A stretch of DNA of 64,000 nt from a bacterium (GCA_013823945.1 PNMZ01000003.1:62001-126000); one strand, 5' to 3'. Counted from the first letter of the stretch, positions 16,784 to 25,363 are shown. Program-made: numbers and translations. The notes: generated by a model from the sequence alone, not told the origin.

Positions 16784-17940
16784 CGTCCGTTTTGATCTTG
16801 GCATGGCTGGCGAAGAGTTCGACTTTTGTCGGGCAGTCAGCGATGCCGGTCGTGACGGCGGAAGCGGCGATTGCGGTTCATGCAGAAAGCGGTCGCGTGT
16901 TGTGGGGGCGGAATGTTGACCGACCGATGTATCCGGCGAGTACGACCAAACTTTTGACGACTTTGATCTTGTTGGAGGAGACCAATCCAAGTGATGTAAT
17001 AGTTGCCCCGGAAGATGTGAAGTCTGTTCGGGGAAGTTCATTGCATTTGATGCCGGGTGAGCAGATTAGTGCGGAGGGGGCGGCGTATGCATTGATGCTC
17101 CGCAGTGCCAATGATGTTGGTTACGCGATTGCTCGGAAATTGGGAGGGAGTGAGGACGGCTTTGCGCGCAAGATGAATGACTATTCAGCAAAGCTCGGGA
17201 TGACAAATACGCATTGGGTGACGCCCCATGGTTTGAATAACGACTGGCACAAAACCACAGCGAGAGATATGGGCATACTCGCATCTCATGCGCGAGAAAA
17301 TGCCGAATTGGTGGCGATTACTTCGACTCAGAAATACACGATTCAGCGTAGTTTGAATCAAAAAGATACACTTTTGGAATCAAAGAATAAGTTATTGAAA
17401 GAGGATCCGCGCATCAAGGGATTTAAGACGGGATATACGAATCCGGCGGGCCTGTGTTTTGTAGGATATTGGCAGACGGGGATTGGGGATGTTGTTACGG
17501 TTGTTTTGAATAGTTGGGATTGGGCAGCGGATGAGTCGGCGTTAGCGAACTGGGCGGAAAAGAGCTTTACCGAACGAGACCTATCAGCATCGGCTGAGAT
17601 TTCTGTTGCGAGGGCGAAGGATGATCGGGAGTTAGCCGTACGGGTGAAGGAACCTGTTCGGACTTTGGCATCGGCGGAAGATGCGACGTATGCGCGGTTG
17701 GATCTTCGGGGCATGGCGCTAACGGCCCCGATTGAGGCGGGTCAGGGTGTGGGGAAAGGGCGTTTGGTTTTGCCGGATGGGACGGAGTATCCGGTGGATT
17801 TAGTGGCGGAGAATTCGGTTGAGAGGTCGTTTGATTTGCAAGAGTTCTTGGGGAATCCGGTGGCGATTGTTCTGGTTTTGTTGGCGTCAGGGTTTTACTG
17901 GTATCGGCGTCGGAGTTATGAGCGGTTTGAGGTCGGGTAG
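16780..17940 (+). CDS. D-alanyl-D-alanine carboxypeptidase (S11, PBP5/DacF-like)
   Basis: A 386-residue serine D,D-carboxypeptidase trimming peptidoglycan pentapeptides. The active-site set is Ser54-x-x-Lys57 (PASTTKL), Ser109-Ala-Asn111 (RSAND) and Lys216-Thr-Gly (FKTGYTNPAG). A signal sequence is at the N-terminus (VLILAWLAKSS), a beta-rich PBP5-like C-terminal domain follows, and residues ~357-378 (LGNPVAIVLVLLASGFYWY) are a C-terminal TM anchor followed by basic residues. The ATG overlaps the scpB stop. Confidence 0.92.
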   Translation: MTSVLILAWLAKSSTFVGQSAMPVVTAEAAIAVHAESGRVLWGRNVDRPMYPASTTKLLTTLILLEETNPSDVIVAPEDVKSVRGSSLHLMPGEQISAEGAAYALMLRSANDVGYAIARKLGGSEDGFARKMNDYSAKLGMTNTHWVTPHGLNNDWHKTTARDMGILASHARENAELVAITSTQKYTIQRSLNQKDTLLESKNKLLKEDPRIKGFKTGYTNPAGLCFVGYWQTGIGDVVTVVLNSWDWAADESALANWAEKSFTERDLSASAEISVARAKDDRELAVRVKEPVRTLASAEDATYARLDLRGMALTAPIEAGQGVGKGRLVLPDGTEYPVDLVAENSVERSFDLQEFLGNPVAIVLVLLASGFYWYRRRSYERFEVG

Positions 17941-17969
17941 CGGCTGCTTGGGTTAAACTAGCGGTTCCA

Positions 17970-18344
17970 ATGAATAAGAAAGGTGTTTGGATATGCGAGC
18001 CTTGGGATTGGAACAGATGGTTTTTTGCTCTTTGGGTCGTCGTTGGATTCATCTCGTTGGCAATTGCACGTGTGAGTTGGCAGTTTTATCTCGGATTCAT
18101 TGCTTTCGCATTTGGATGCCTGATATTTCCCAAAGTTGTTGCTCAGTTAATCCGAACCAAAGTTGGGTTCATTTTGCTTTCTGTTTTATTTTTAAGTGGC
18201 ATTATCGGACTTGCAATGTTGGTTTGGTACTCATCCGGTGATTGGGTAGGTGTTGGAATATGCTTCTGTGTGATGGTCGAGGTTTTTCGTAGCACTACTG
18301 AGAGATTGAAATTTGAAGAAATTCAATCGATAGAGGTGCGTTAA
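17970..18344 (+). CDS. Hypothetical small membrane protein
   Basis: A 124-residue protein with four hydrophobic segments (RWFFALWVVVGFISLAIARV; FYLGFIAFAFGCLIF; VGFILLSVLFLSGIIGLAML; WVGVGICFCVMVEVF) and a short charged C-terminus. No family is recognised. A TAAACT box lies 10 nt before the ATG. A strong terminator follows after 67 nt. Confidence 0.6.
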   Translation: MNKKGVWICEPWDWNRWFFALWVVVGFISLAIARVSWQFYLGFIAFAFGCLIFPKVVAQLIRTKVGFILLSVLFLSGIIGLAMLVWYSSGDWVGVGICFCVMVEVFRSTTERLKFEEIQSIEVR

Positions 18345-18411
18345 ACCATTGTTCTCCACTATGATGTGCGGTAATTCTTGACGGTGATCTGAGCCGATCA
18401 ACCCCACCCCA

Positions 18412-18440
18412 AGCCCCTCCCCAATCTTTGGGGAGGGGCT
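18412..18440 (+). terminator. Strong hairpin terminator (C-rich repeat family)
   Basis: AGCCCCTCCCC pairs with GGGGAGGGGCT (11 bp, loop AATCTTT) and is followed by TTCTATTTT. With its ACCCCACCCC lead-in it is also a member of the dispersed C-rich palindrome family. Confidence 0.75.
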
Positions 18441-18603
18441 TTCTATTTTGAGTCACGCACTTTGTCGGGCCAAGTTTTCGGCAGGCAGGAATGTAGCGAC
18501 CAATCGATTCTCAAGACTTTAAATGAGATTTTGGGTCCGCCTGGAATGACATTTGGTGGATGAAGTGGTTTGGCAATCGGGGCTACAATTGGGGAAGAGA
18601 TTT

Positions 18604-19347
18604 ATGGCGGAAGAGCAGAGCGAAATGGTGCGATTGCACCGATTTTTGGCGCAATGTGGGATTGCGAGCCGGCGGAAGGCGGAGGAATTGATTGCTCAGG
18701 GGAAGGTGAGCGTCAACGGGGAAATTGTGATTGAGCAGGGGGTGAAAGTGGGGCCGGATGATCGGGTGGAGTTTGATGGGAACCCGATTCGACCGCCGGA
18801 TTTGCGACTCTATCTTTATAACAAGCCACTTGGGGTCGTGACGACAATGGAAGACGATCGTAATCGGCCAAGTGTGGGCGATCAGGTGCCGGAATCAGCC
18901 AGTGGGGTGAAGCCAGTGGGGCGACTGGATATGAATACAGAGGGGCTTATTTTCTTGACCAATGATGGTGACTTGGCGCACCGCCTGACCCATCCCCGGT
19001 TTGGTATTGAGAAGGAGTACGTTGCCGTTGTGGCCGGGATTCCGACGGAGAAGACCCTGGCGCGGTTGCGGCGAGGCGTGGTTATTGATGGGGAGAAAAC
19101 CGCACCAGCGCATTGGGAATTTATTGGCCCAGTGAAAAGTGAGAACCAGGCGAGACTCAGGATTATCTTGCACGAAGGGCGGAATCGGCAGATTCGGAAG
19201 ATGGCGGAAATGGTGGGGCATCCGGTGATTTCACTTCGGCGGGTTCGGATCGGGAATTTCCGGGTCAAAGGAATGGAACAGGGGGAAATGCGGCTGATCG
19301 GTAAGAAAGATCACGAGAAGCTCCGGGCGAGCGTTGGACTTTCGTAG
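18604..19347 (+). CDS. rluB: Ribosomal large-subunit pseudouridine synthase B-type
   Basis: A 247-residue RsuA/RluB-family pseudouridine synthase. Residues ~9-55 form an S4 RNA-binding domain (VRLHRFLAQCGIASRRKAEELIAQGKVSVNG). The catalytic Asp is in the motif GRLDMNTEGLIFLTNDG; GIEKEYVAVVAG and HEGRNRQIRKMAEMVGHPV complete the family. The frame is open upstream to 18553, but ATG 18604 is preceded by GGGAAGAG and starts where the family starts. RluB rather than RsuA is favoured by length and sequence style. Confidence 0.9.
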   Translation: MAEEQSEMVRLHRFLAQCGIASRRKAEELIAQGKVSVNGEIVIEQGVKVGPDDRVEFDGNPIRPPDLRLYLYNKPLGVVTTMEDDRNRPSVGDQVPESASGVKPVGRLDMNTEGLIFLTNDGDLAHRLTHPRFGIEKEYVAVVAGIPTEKTLARLRRGVVIDGEKTAPAHWEFIGPVKSENQARLRIILHEGRNRQIRKMAEMVGHPVISLRRVRIGNFRVKGMEQGEMRLIGKKDHEKLRASVGLS

Positions 19348-19376
19348 CGCGTCGGGTTAAAGATTGTTTGGGGATG

Positions 19377-19382
19377 TAGAAT
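19377..19382 (+). promoter_or_regulatory. -10 box of leaderless pgk
   Basis: TAGAAT ends exactly 6 nt before ATG 19389, with no ribosome-binding site in between. Confidence 0.5.
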
Positions 19383-19388
19383 GGTCGA

Positions 19389-20561
19389 ATGGCTCTGAGC
19401 AAGAAGACGATTCGTGATTTGGATTTGGCGGGGAAACGGGTTTTGATGCGTTGCGATTTTAATGTTCCGCTGGACGGAGATCGGATCACGGATGATATTC
19501 GGATCACGGCGAGTTTGCCGACGATCCAATTTGCTTTGGAGGCGGGGGCGAAGGTGGTTTTGTGCTCACACTTGGGGCGACCGAACGGGGAACGCAACAT
19601 GAAGTATTCGCTTGCGCCGGTTGCGAAGCGGCTTTCGGAATTGTTGGGATTCGATGTTGTTTTGGCGGGGGATTGCGTAGGTGAAGCAGCAGAATCGGCG
19701 GTCGCTGGTTTGGATTCGGGAAAGGCGGTTTTGCTGGAGAACGTACGATTTCATGGTGCGGAAGAGGAGAATGATCCGGAATTTGCGGCTCAGTTGGCGA
19801 GTTTGGCTGATGTGTTTGTGAACGATGCGTTTGGAACAGCTCATAGGGCTCATGCTTCGACCGAAGGGGTGGCGCATTTGCTTCCGGCGGTGGCGGGCTT
19901 TTTGATTGAGAAAGAGATTGACTTTTTGGGCAAAGCAGTTGAGGATCCGAAGCGACCGTTTGTGGCAATTATGGGGGGAGCGAAAGTCAAGGATAAGATT
20001 CAAGTCATTGACTCGCTTTTGCCCAAGGTTGATCAGCTTGTGATTGGCGGCGGGATGGCGTATACGTTTTACAAGGCTCAGGGTTGGGAGATTGGTCAAT
20101 CTCTTCTTGATGCGGATTCGATGGATTATTGCCTTGAGGTGATGAAAACGGGCAAGATTGTCTTGCCGACGGATACGGTGGTTGCGCCCACTTTTGCGGC
20201 AGATGCCCCGCCGACAGTCGTTGCGAGTGATGCGATTCCGAGCGATCAGATGGGGCTCGATATTGGACCGGATACGGCCGAGCGATTCCGAGAGATTGCG
20301 GCGGGAGCAGGAACAGTTTTGTGGAACGGCCCGATGGGGGTTTTTGAGTTTGATGCGTTTGCGAATGGGACACACGAGGTTGCCTTGGGATTGACGGAGT
20401 GCCAGGGAATTTCGATTGTTGGCGGAGGAGATTCGGCGGCGGCAATTGAGAAATTTGGTTTGGCGGATCAGGTGAGCCATGTTTCAACGGGCGGCGGTGC
20501 TTCATTGGAATTCTTGGAAGGAAAAGTACTTCCAGGGATTGCGGCATTGCTTGACGCTTAG
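19389..20561 (+). CDS. pgk: Phosphoglycerate kinase
   Basis: A 390-residue glycolytic kinase transferring phosphate from 1,3-bisphosphoglycerate to ADP. The substrate site is in [14 protein letters not shown], followed by [61 protein letters not shown] and the C-terminal [13 protein letters not shown] and [14 protein letters not shown]. Length is normal for bacteria. No gap or other glycolytic gene is adjacent. A candidate selenoprotein gene follows 61 nt downstream. Confidence 0.97.
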   Translation: MALSKKTIRDLDLAGKRVLMRCDFNVPLDGDRITDDIRITASLPTIQFALEAGAKVVLCSHLGRPNGERNMKYSLAPVAKRLSELLGFDVVLAGDCVGEAAESAVAGLDSGKAVLLENVRFHGAEEENDPEFAAQLASLADVFVNDAFGTAHRAHASTEGVAHLLPAVAGFLIEKEIDFLGKAVEDPKRPFVAIMGGAKVKDKIQVIDSLLPKVDQLVIGGGMAYTFYKAQGWEIGQSLLDADSMDYCLEVMKTGKIVLPTDTVVAPTFAADAPPTVVASDAIPSDQMGLDIGPDTAERFREIAAGAGTVLWNGPMGVFEFDAFANGTHEVALGLTECQGISIVGGGDSAAAIEKFGLADQVSHVSTGGGASLEFLEGKVLPGIAALLDA

Positions 20562-20622
20562 TGAGGGTCATGGATTTCTGCGCGTTCGGAACTTTGTCAG
20601 CTCGAATCGGCTTTACAGAGAC

Positions 20623-20790
20623 ATGGTTGTGAAATTGGTGGCTTCTACTCTGATTGGCGGTGCAATGGGATTTGGTTATCTGATGCTGATGAAGGCCGGA
20701 AACCCTGGCTGACTTACTTGCCAAGTACCGGCGGTGCCGGTCGTTGCGGGATTGGTTTTGGGGTTGATCGCGGGATTAACAGGTAGATAA
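20623..20790 (+). CDS. Candidate small membrane selenoprotein with U-x-x-C motif
   Basis: A 55-codon frame from ATG 20623 to TAA 20788 contains a single in-frame TGA at 20710-20712 (codon 30). Read through, it gives a TM helix (VVKLVASTLIGGAMGFGYLM), then KAGNPG-U-LTC-QVPAVP, then a second TM helix (VVAGLVLGLIAGLTG). Sec30 and Cys33 form a U-x-x-C redox pair between two helices. This layout resembles small two-helix membrane proteins of the DUF6132 type, which carry Cys residues and a Pro at this spot; that family match is tentative. A perfect hairpin with SECIS geometry follows the TGA. Without recoding the product would be a 29-residue single helix. Confidence 0.75.
20727..20741 (+). promoter_or_regulatory. 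SECIS-like hairpin downstream of UGA codon 30
   Basis: ACCGGC pairs perfectly with GCCGGU around a GGU loop. The loop begins 21 nt after the UGA and its first base is G. This is the same design as the hairpin at 2740-2756, in an unrelated gene. Confidence 0.72.
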
Positions 20791-20795
20791 AAAAA

Positions 20796-20912
20796 GTGGC
20801 GGTCGTGGCCCGAGGGCTCGCCGCCTATCAGACTTCGGAATGTATCCGAGTTAATTGCTTGCCGGGAGAAATGCTTCTTCCGGTTCTCATTGTAGGCGGA
20901 TTGATCTCGTAA
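20796..20912 (+). other. Structured intergenic segment or 38-codon small ORF
   Basis: The 172-nt gap after the selenoprotein gene holds nested pairings: CCGCCTA (20821-20827) with TAGGCGG (20893-20899), enclosing TCGGA/TCCGA (20835-20849) and a 9-bp arm CCGGGAGAA/TTCTTCCGG (20862-20883). GGCGG at 20798-20802 can compete for the same CCGCC. The same DNA also has an open frame from GTG 20796 to TAA at 20912 that ends in a hydrophobic tail (MLLPVLIVGGLIS). Either reading is possible; neither matches a family known to me. Confidence 0.35.
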
Positions 20913-20962
20913 TCTCTATCGCTAGAAGTTGTAGATTTCTGCGAATTCGTCGGAATTTGTCA

Positions 20963-21721
20963 CTAATTTTGGGGACTTTTTTCGCGGGTAACCGTGATTT
21001 CTGAAGGCAAGATTCCGGCATCGATTAACGGTTGGATGTTGATCACCAGTCCGTTTGCGATTCCATCAGGTGTGATTCGGGCTATCGATAAGGTATGGAT
21101 TTGTCCCTGTGGCGAGTTGATCTTGTTCACGACAAACACTCTTTCTCCGGGTTGAAAATCTTCTTTTGAGAGGTTGCCGAAAATCTCAGTAAGTTCTTCG
21201 GGTGGGATATTTGAAGCGAGACTTTCTTTCCCTTTCATGATTTCATCGGGGTTAAGGCCGAGAGTTTTGGCGGAATCGGTGATGCCTTTGCAGTTAAACG
21301 GAGCGAGGGTGTTGGCGCAATAAAGAAAAGCTTCAACTTGCGTGAGGCATTCTTCCATTTTGTCGTACTTTTCCGAATTGACGGCTTTGAGACTGGCGGA
21401 TTGAAGTTTGGCGAGAAAGTCTGATTCATATCCGGAATCTCCGGTCTTGAATGAGGCGATTTTATGGGAAAGCCTATCGTTCTCTTTTTGAAGTGCGACC
21501 AGTTTGGATTCATATAGCTCCTCAAGATAGCGAGCGACAGTTGCCGTTTTGGACTTCGTTTTGTATTTGTCTCGCATCCGGCCCCAATACGTGACGACGG
21601 TGTGAACGCTGAGTTCTAATTTGTCTGCGATGTCGCGATCGGTCAAGCCCTGCATTGCCAGTTCGATGATCGTGATTTCGCGTTTGGTGAGACTAGGATT
21701 TTTCGGAATAGATCGCCCCAT
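20963..21721 (-). CDS. LuxR/GerE-type HTH protein with coiled coil
   Basis: A 252-residue protein with an N-terminal GerE-type helix-turn-helix (LTKREITIIELAMQGLTDRDIADKLELSVHTVVTYWGRMRDKYKTKSK, residues ~11-60). A predicted coiled coil follows (LEELYESKLVALQKENDRLSHKIASF), and a C-terminal domain of unknown type ends around QGQIHTLSIARITPDG. The HTH is at the N-terminus rather than the usual C-terminus, and no receiver domain is present. A clear ribosome site (GAGGAGG) precedes ATG 21721, so this gene has a leader. Targets are unknown. The 274 nt upstream (21722-21995) are A/T-rich with no other gene. Confidence 0.8.
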   Translation of the reverse strand: MGRSIPKNPSLTKREITIIELAMQGLTDRDIADKLELSVHTVVTYWGRMRDKYKTKSKTATVARYLEELYESKLVALQKENDRLSHKIASFKTGDSGYESDFLAKLQSASLKAVNSEKYDKMEECLTQVEAFLYCANTLAPFNCKGITDSAKTLGLNPDEIMKGKESLASNIPPEELTEIFGNLSKEDFQPGERVFVVNKINSPQGQIHTLSIARITPDGIANGLVINIQPLIDAGILPSEITVTREKSPQN

Positions 21722-21995
21722 GAAGCCTCCTCTTCTTACTTGATTTGTGGCACGGGTGTTCGTTTTGTTAGGTAAAAAAACAGGACGTTCATGAATATTT
21801 CACGAAAATTAGAATAAATTGGGACAGCCCGTTTTAATAGTTTTTGAGGATTGTCGTTAAATTTTGGGACTCCATTTTGTTAAGATGATTTATTCTTGGG
21901 GATAACTTTTGTTCAATTAACTGGAGGGCCTTGTGGAAAACTTGGGGGGAGTCGTGTTTGGGTTCATTTTGGGGGCGTTATATTGGAGAAGGCTG

Positions 21996-22475
21996 ATGAA
22001 TTGTCCGTATTGCAGTCATGGGGAGCAAAAGGTTTTGGATTCGCGTCCGGCACGGGATGGGGATGCTATTCGTCGTCGGCGCGAGTGTGAAGGGTGTGGG
22101 CGTCGGTTCACGACTTTTGAGGAGCCTGAGAAGCCTCGGCTTTATGTGATTAAGTCGGATGGGAGCCGGCAGTTGTTTGATCGGGAAAAGCTGCTCAATT
22201 CACTTTTGCTGGCATGCGGGAAGCGACCAGTCACGGCAGAGCGACTTGAGGCTGCAGTTGTGAACATCGAGCGAGACTTGATGGATGGGGCAGAACTAGA
22301 AGTGAGTTCGAGTGATATTGGGGAGAAGGCGATGGATGAGTTGTTTGAGCTTGATTCGATTGCCTATATTCGTTATTCGAGTGTTTATCGGGCTTTTGAT
22401 TGTCCCGGAGATTTTGCGGAAATTGTACGGCGGATGCAGAAAGATGCACGGAAGAAACGGGCAACTGTCGTTTGA
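21996..22475 (+). CDS. nrdR: Transcriptional repressor NrdR
   Basis: A 159-residue ATP/dATP-sensing repressor of ribonucleotide reductase genes. The zinc ribbon has Cys3-x-x-Cys6 and Cys31-x-x-Cys34 (MNCPYCSHGE, RRECEGCGRRFTTFE), and the ATP-cone follows (LYVIKSDGSRQLFDREKLLNSLLLACGKRPV). The ending SVYRAFDCPGDFAEIVRRM is typical. The frame runs back to 21933, but ATG 21996 begins the conserved protein and has GGAGAAGG upstream. No nrd gene is in the window. Confidence 0.96.
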   Translation: MNCPYCSHGEQKVLDSRPARDGDAIRRRRECEGCGRRFTTFEEPEKPRLYVIKSDGSRQLFDREKLLNSLLLACGKRPVTAERLEAAVVNIERDLMDGAELEVSSSDIGEKAMDELFELDSIAYIRYSSVYRAFDCPGDFAEIVRRMQKDARKKRATVV

Positions 22476-22520
22476 AATTGCAATTGTCGAGAGAAATCCT
22501 ATTTTGCGATCAGGTTTTAA

Positions 22521-22535
22521 TGCAATAATATTGCA
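22521..22535 (+). promoter_or_regulatory. Zur/Fur-like 7-1-7 palindrome over a -10 box
   Basis: TGCAATA-A-TATTGCA is a perfect 7-1-7 palindrome ending 3 nt before the start codon of the COG0523 gene. It contains TAATAT (22526-22531), the likely -10 box 7 nt before ATG 22539, so a bound repressor would block the promoter. COG0523 genes are commonly Zur-regulated. Confidence 0.6.
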
Positions 22536-22538
22536 ATA

Positions 22539-23720
22539 ATGAAAAGCAAACTGCCAGTTACCGTTCTTTCTGGGTTTTTGGGTGCGGGAAAGACAACGGT
22601 TTTGAACCAAGTGCTCTCGAACCGAGAGGGGATGAAGGTTGCTGTGATTGTCAATGACATGAGCGAGGTGAATATTGATGCTCAACTTGTTGCTGGGGGA
22701 AATGCAAATCTCAGCCGAACCGACGAGAAGTTAGTTGAGATGACCAACGGCTGTATTTGTTGCACGTTGCGGGATGATTTGCTCCAAGAAGTGTCGAGAC
22801 TGGCACAGGAGGGTCGGTTCGATTACTTGTTGATCGAATCAACCGGGATTAGCGAGCCGCTTCCGGTTGCAATGACATTCACTTTTGAGGATGGACACGG
22901 AATCAGTTTGGGGGATGTATCGCAATTGGACACGATGGTCACGGTCGTTGACTCTTTTAACTTCTTCAAGGATTTTAGCGAGGCGGAGTACATCCGGGAT
23001 CGGGGCGAGAGTTTGGGTGAGGAAGACGACAGAACGGTTGTTGATCTCTTGGTGGATCAGATTGAGTTTGCGGATGTCATTTTGGTGAGCAAGACAGACC
23101 TGGTTGATCAAGCAATGCTAGACCGAGTCATGGGTGTGATTCGCCAATTGAATCCCGTTGCGCGGGTCATGCCAATTGAACACGGTCAAGTGCCTTTAGA
23201 TGAGATTTTGAACACAGGGTTGTTTGATATGGAAAAGGCTCAGCTGAGTGCGGGTTGGCTGCGAGAATTGATGAATGAGCATACGCCTGAGACTGAGGAG
23301 TACGGGATTTCGAGTTTTGTATACCGGGCGCGGAAGCCATTTCACCCGGAGCGATTTTTCACTTTGATTCAACAGCCCTGGCCAGGTGTAGTGCGGAGCA
23401 AGGGGTTTTTCTGGTTAGCAACGCGGATGGAATGGATTGGAGGGTGGAGTCAAGCGGGGGGAGCATGTCGATATGAGCAAGCTGGTACTTGGTGGTCGGC
23501 GGCACCAAAAGTCTATTGGCCCGATGATGAGGAGACGCGGCTTTGGATTCATGGCTTGATGCAGGAGCCATACGGGGATCGGCGTCAGGAGATTGTTTTG
23601 ATTGGGATGGGAATGGATCAGGAGGGTTTAACCCAATTGTTTGATTCGTGCTTGGTTACCGATGAGGAATTTGCGAAAGGGCAAGATTTTTGGAAGACCC
23701 TCCCAGACCCGCTGGCCTGA
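22539..23720 (+). CDS. COG0523 GTPase, CobW/ZNG1-type metallochaperone
   Basis: A 393-residue G3E GTPase. Walker A is [10 protein letters not shown] (residues 11-20); the metal-binding CxCC motif is Cys72-Ile-Cys74-Cys75 ([16 protein letters not shown]). [10 protein letters not shown] and VSKTDL complete the G domain, and a CobW C-terminal domain follows ([20 protein letters not shown]). Such proteins deliver zinc to client enzymes under zinc limitation. The Zur-like palindrome upstream fits that role. Cobalamin synthesis is an alternative, but no cob gene is nearby. Confidence 0.9.
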   Translation: MKSKLPVTVLSGFLGAGKTTVLNQVLSNREGMKVAVIVNDMSEVNIDAQLVAGGNANLSRTDEKLVEMTNGCICCTLRDDLLQEVSRLAQEGRFDYLLIESTGISEPLPVAMTFTFEDGHGISLGDVSQLDTMVTVVDSFNFFKDFSEAEYIRDRGESLGEEDDRTVVDLLVDQIEFADVILVSKTDLVDQAMLDRVMGVIRQLNPVARVMPIEHGQVPLDEILNTGLFDMEKAQLSAGWLRELMNEHTPETEEYGISSFVYRARKPFHPERFFTLIQQPWPGVVRSKGFFWLATRMEWIGGWSQAGGACRYEQAGTWWSAAPKVYWPDDEETRLWIHGLMQEPYGDRRQEIVLIGMGMDQEGLTQLFDSCLVTDEEFAKGQDFWKTLPDPLA

Positions 23721-24680
23721 TTATTCACTGGACTTTTGTTTAACAGAAGCGAGGATTTTTTTCGCAAATGCCTCGGCATTTTTGGTACGGGGGTCAATGA
23801 CGGCGATGGCGACTTGGGCGTCATCGCGGCGGGCGAAGGCTTTGCCGAGGAGGTTGATTTGGACGCCTTGAACAATTACTTCTCCTTTGATGTCGTAGGT
23901 GGTTTGGTTGTCCTGAACTGAAGGGGTGAGGGTGAGTTTTGATTCTGCCCCTTGGACGAAGGTTGTGAGCCATTTAGTCATGGCGGCTTTGAGTTCGTCC
24001 GGGTCTTCGTAGTCCACAGAGTCGTCAGTCCAGACGGTGGCGAGCACCATAGCAGGGAATTGATCTGATTGGAGGACGACGGAATTTGCTTCGGAACGGG
24101 GGATGTCGGTCTGGGGGAGGAAGGCGATCCCCAGATAACTTTCGAGTCCGGTATTGCCGAGAGCAGAGACGCGGAAGTCGCCCGTCTCGGGGTTGATATA
24201 TTGAGCAGAAGCAAGAATCTTTTCAAGTATCACTTGGTCTCGTCGGGAGGATTCGATTTGGATCGTGTATTCAAAATTGTCGATGAAGATTTGTTGCCAG
24301 GCGTGGGCTTTGCCACCTTGTTCATCGGTTTCAATGACGAATCCGAGAGACTCTTCGGCACCGAATTGGAATGCTTCGAGCACAGGGTTCTCGTTGAGGA
24401 TGGATTTTATTTTTCGGCCGTAGCGATCTCGGAGTTCACCGAAGGCTTGCGAGTAGGCTTGACCAGAATTTTGTTTGGTTTCTGCGGTTGCGGGCCGGGC
24501 AATGATAGAAATTTTGACGGATTTGAACGTTGCATTAAGTTGGGTTTCTTCGGCGGTTTCAGTGATGGTTGGTTTGACAGGGAGATCGAGGCGAAGGCCC
24601 GACTTTCCGAGGCGATGACTTTGCCAATCGGAGTCGTCTTGGACATTGAGGAGAGCGAGAGCGAAGGTAGCGGCGAGCAT
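23721..24680 (-). CDS. Hypothetical secreted protein
   Basis: A 319-residue protein with a signal peptide (MLAATFALALLNVQDD). The rest is soluble and probably beta-rich with two repeated-looking halves: GLRLDLPVKPTITETAEE..QIFIDNFEYTIQIESSRRDQVILEKILASAQY and SYLGIAFLPQTDIPRS..QVAIAVIDPRTKNAEAFAKKILASVK. Both halves end in a helix of the ILASA/KILASV type, as in PsbP/LpqN-like folds. No function can be named. Its stop abuts that of the COG0523 gene. Confidence 0.65.
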   Translation of the reverse strand: MLAATFALALLNVQDDSDWQSHRLGKSGLRLDLPVKPTITETAEETQLNATFKSVKISIIARPATAETKQNSGQAYSQAFGELRDRYGRKIKSILNENPVLEAFQFGAEESLGFVIETDEQGGKAHAWQQIFIDNFEYTIQIESSRRDQVILEKILASAQYINPETGDFRVSALGNTGLESYLGIAFLPQTDIPRSEANSVVLQSDQFPAMVLATVWTDDSVDYEDPDELKAAMTKWLTTFVQGAESKLTLTPSVQDNQTTYDIKGEVIVQGVQINLLGKAFARRDDAQVAIAVIDPRTKNAEAFAKKILASVKQKSSE

Positions 24681-24701
24681 TTGCTAGTTGTTTAGACGGC
24701 T

Positions 24702-24735
24702 GATGCCAGGCAGCGTATTGGCACGGCCTGGCATC
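24702..24735. terminator. 10-bp hairpin between two minus-strand genes
   Basis: GATGCCAGGC pairs with GCCTGGCATC. On the plus strand it is followed by TTTTT; on the minus strand, where the flanking genes lie, it has no U tract. It may still end the thioredoxin-family transcript. Confidence 0.5.
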
Positions 24736-24761
24736 TTTTTGACTGTTCCAGTAATTATAAA

Positions 24762-25289
24762 TTACTTGGCGGCTTCGGCGCGGGCTCGCTTGGCGATATC
24801 CGCCATGATTGCCTCACTGTAGCCTTCCCATGAGTCGACGACTTGACCTTTCTTGTTGATCATCACGAAAGCGGGGAGTCCTCGCACTTTGAAGTCGTCA
24901 GCGACTTTATCTCCGTCGTAGCCAAAGGTGTAGGTGTATTTGTTCTTTGTCTTATAGTCTTTGATGGATTTGACGTCTTTGGGGTCTTCTTCCATCGCGC
25001 TCAGGCCGATGACGCGGACACCTTTTGCGTTCAACTCCTTATGAATTTTTTGCATGTGGGGGCTGGCTTTCTTGCACGGTCCGCACCAGGTCGCCCAGAA
25101 ATCGATGAGGACAACTTTGCCCTTCAGATTTGCATTTGTGAGGGTTGCTCCATCAGTGGTTTTGATACTAAATTTGGGGGCAGTCTTGCCTTCCAGCGTT
25201 GGAGTTTGATTTTGTGCGATGGCCACAAATGCGCTTCCGGCGATGAGAGCGGCACCAAGAAATCCGATTCGGAGTGTGTTTTTGTTCAT
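24762..25289 (-). CDS. TlpA/ResA-like thioredoxin-family protein
   Basis: A 175-residue exported thiol-disulfide protein. The signal/anchor is residues 5-25 (TLRIGFLGAALIAGSAFVAIA); the AhpC/TSA-type thioredoxin fold has active-site Cys69-Gly-Pro-Cys72 (FWATWCGPC) and the cis-Pro in VRGLPAFVMI. Such proteins reduce cytochrome c apoproteins or other extracytoplasmic thiols. ATG 25289 is preferred over 25331 because the signal starts there, with a TATAGT box 9 nt upstream. Confidence 0.9.
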   Translation of the reverse strand: MNKNTLRIGFLGAALIAGSAFVAIAQNQTPTLEGKTAPKFSIKTTDGATLTNANLKGKVVLIDFWATWCGPCKKASPHMQKIHKELNAKGVRVIGLSAMEEDPKDVKSIKDYKTKNKYTYTFGYDGDKVADDFKVRGLPAFVMINKKGQVVDSWEGYSEAIMADIAKRARAEAAK

Positions 25290-25363
25290 GGTTCTTTGGA
25301 CTATAACGCATGAAAAGGGATTTGAGTTCATTTGTCCCGGGAGATTGGGTTAAATCGGAGGTG

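Noticed and set aside
19566-20480. 304-codon minus-strand ORF opposite pgk
   Set aside because: Basic, low-motif translation lying entirely antisense to intact pgk.
20800-20900. tRNA-Sec (selC) in the structured gap
   Set aside because: No UCA anticodon loop, long variable arm or CCA end could be placed, although its neighbour is a candidate selenoprotein.
25310-25363. ATG 25310 as start of the membrane protein
   Set aside because: A TATAAC box ends 4 nt before it, so the codon would lie at or before the transcription start; a ribosome site precedes 25361/25364 instead.
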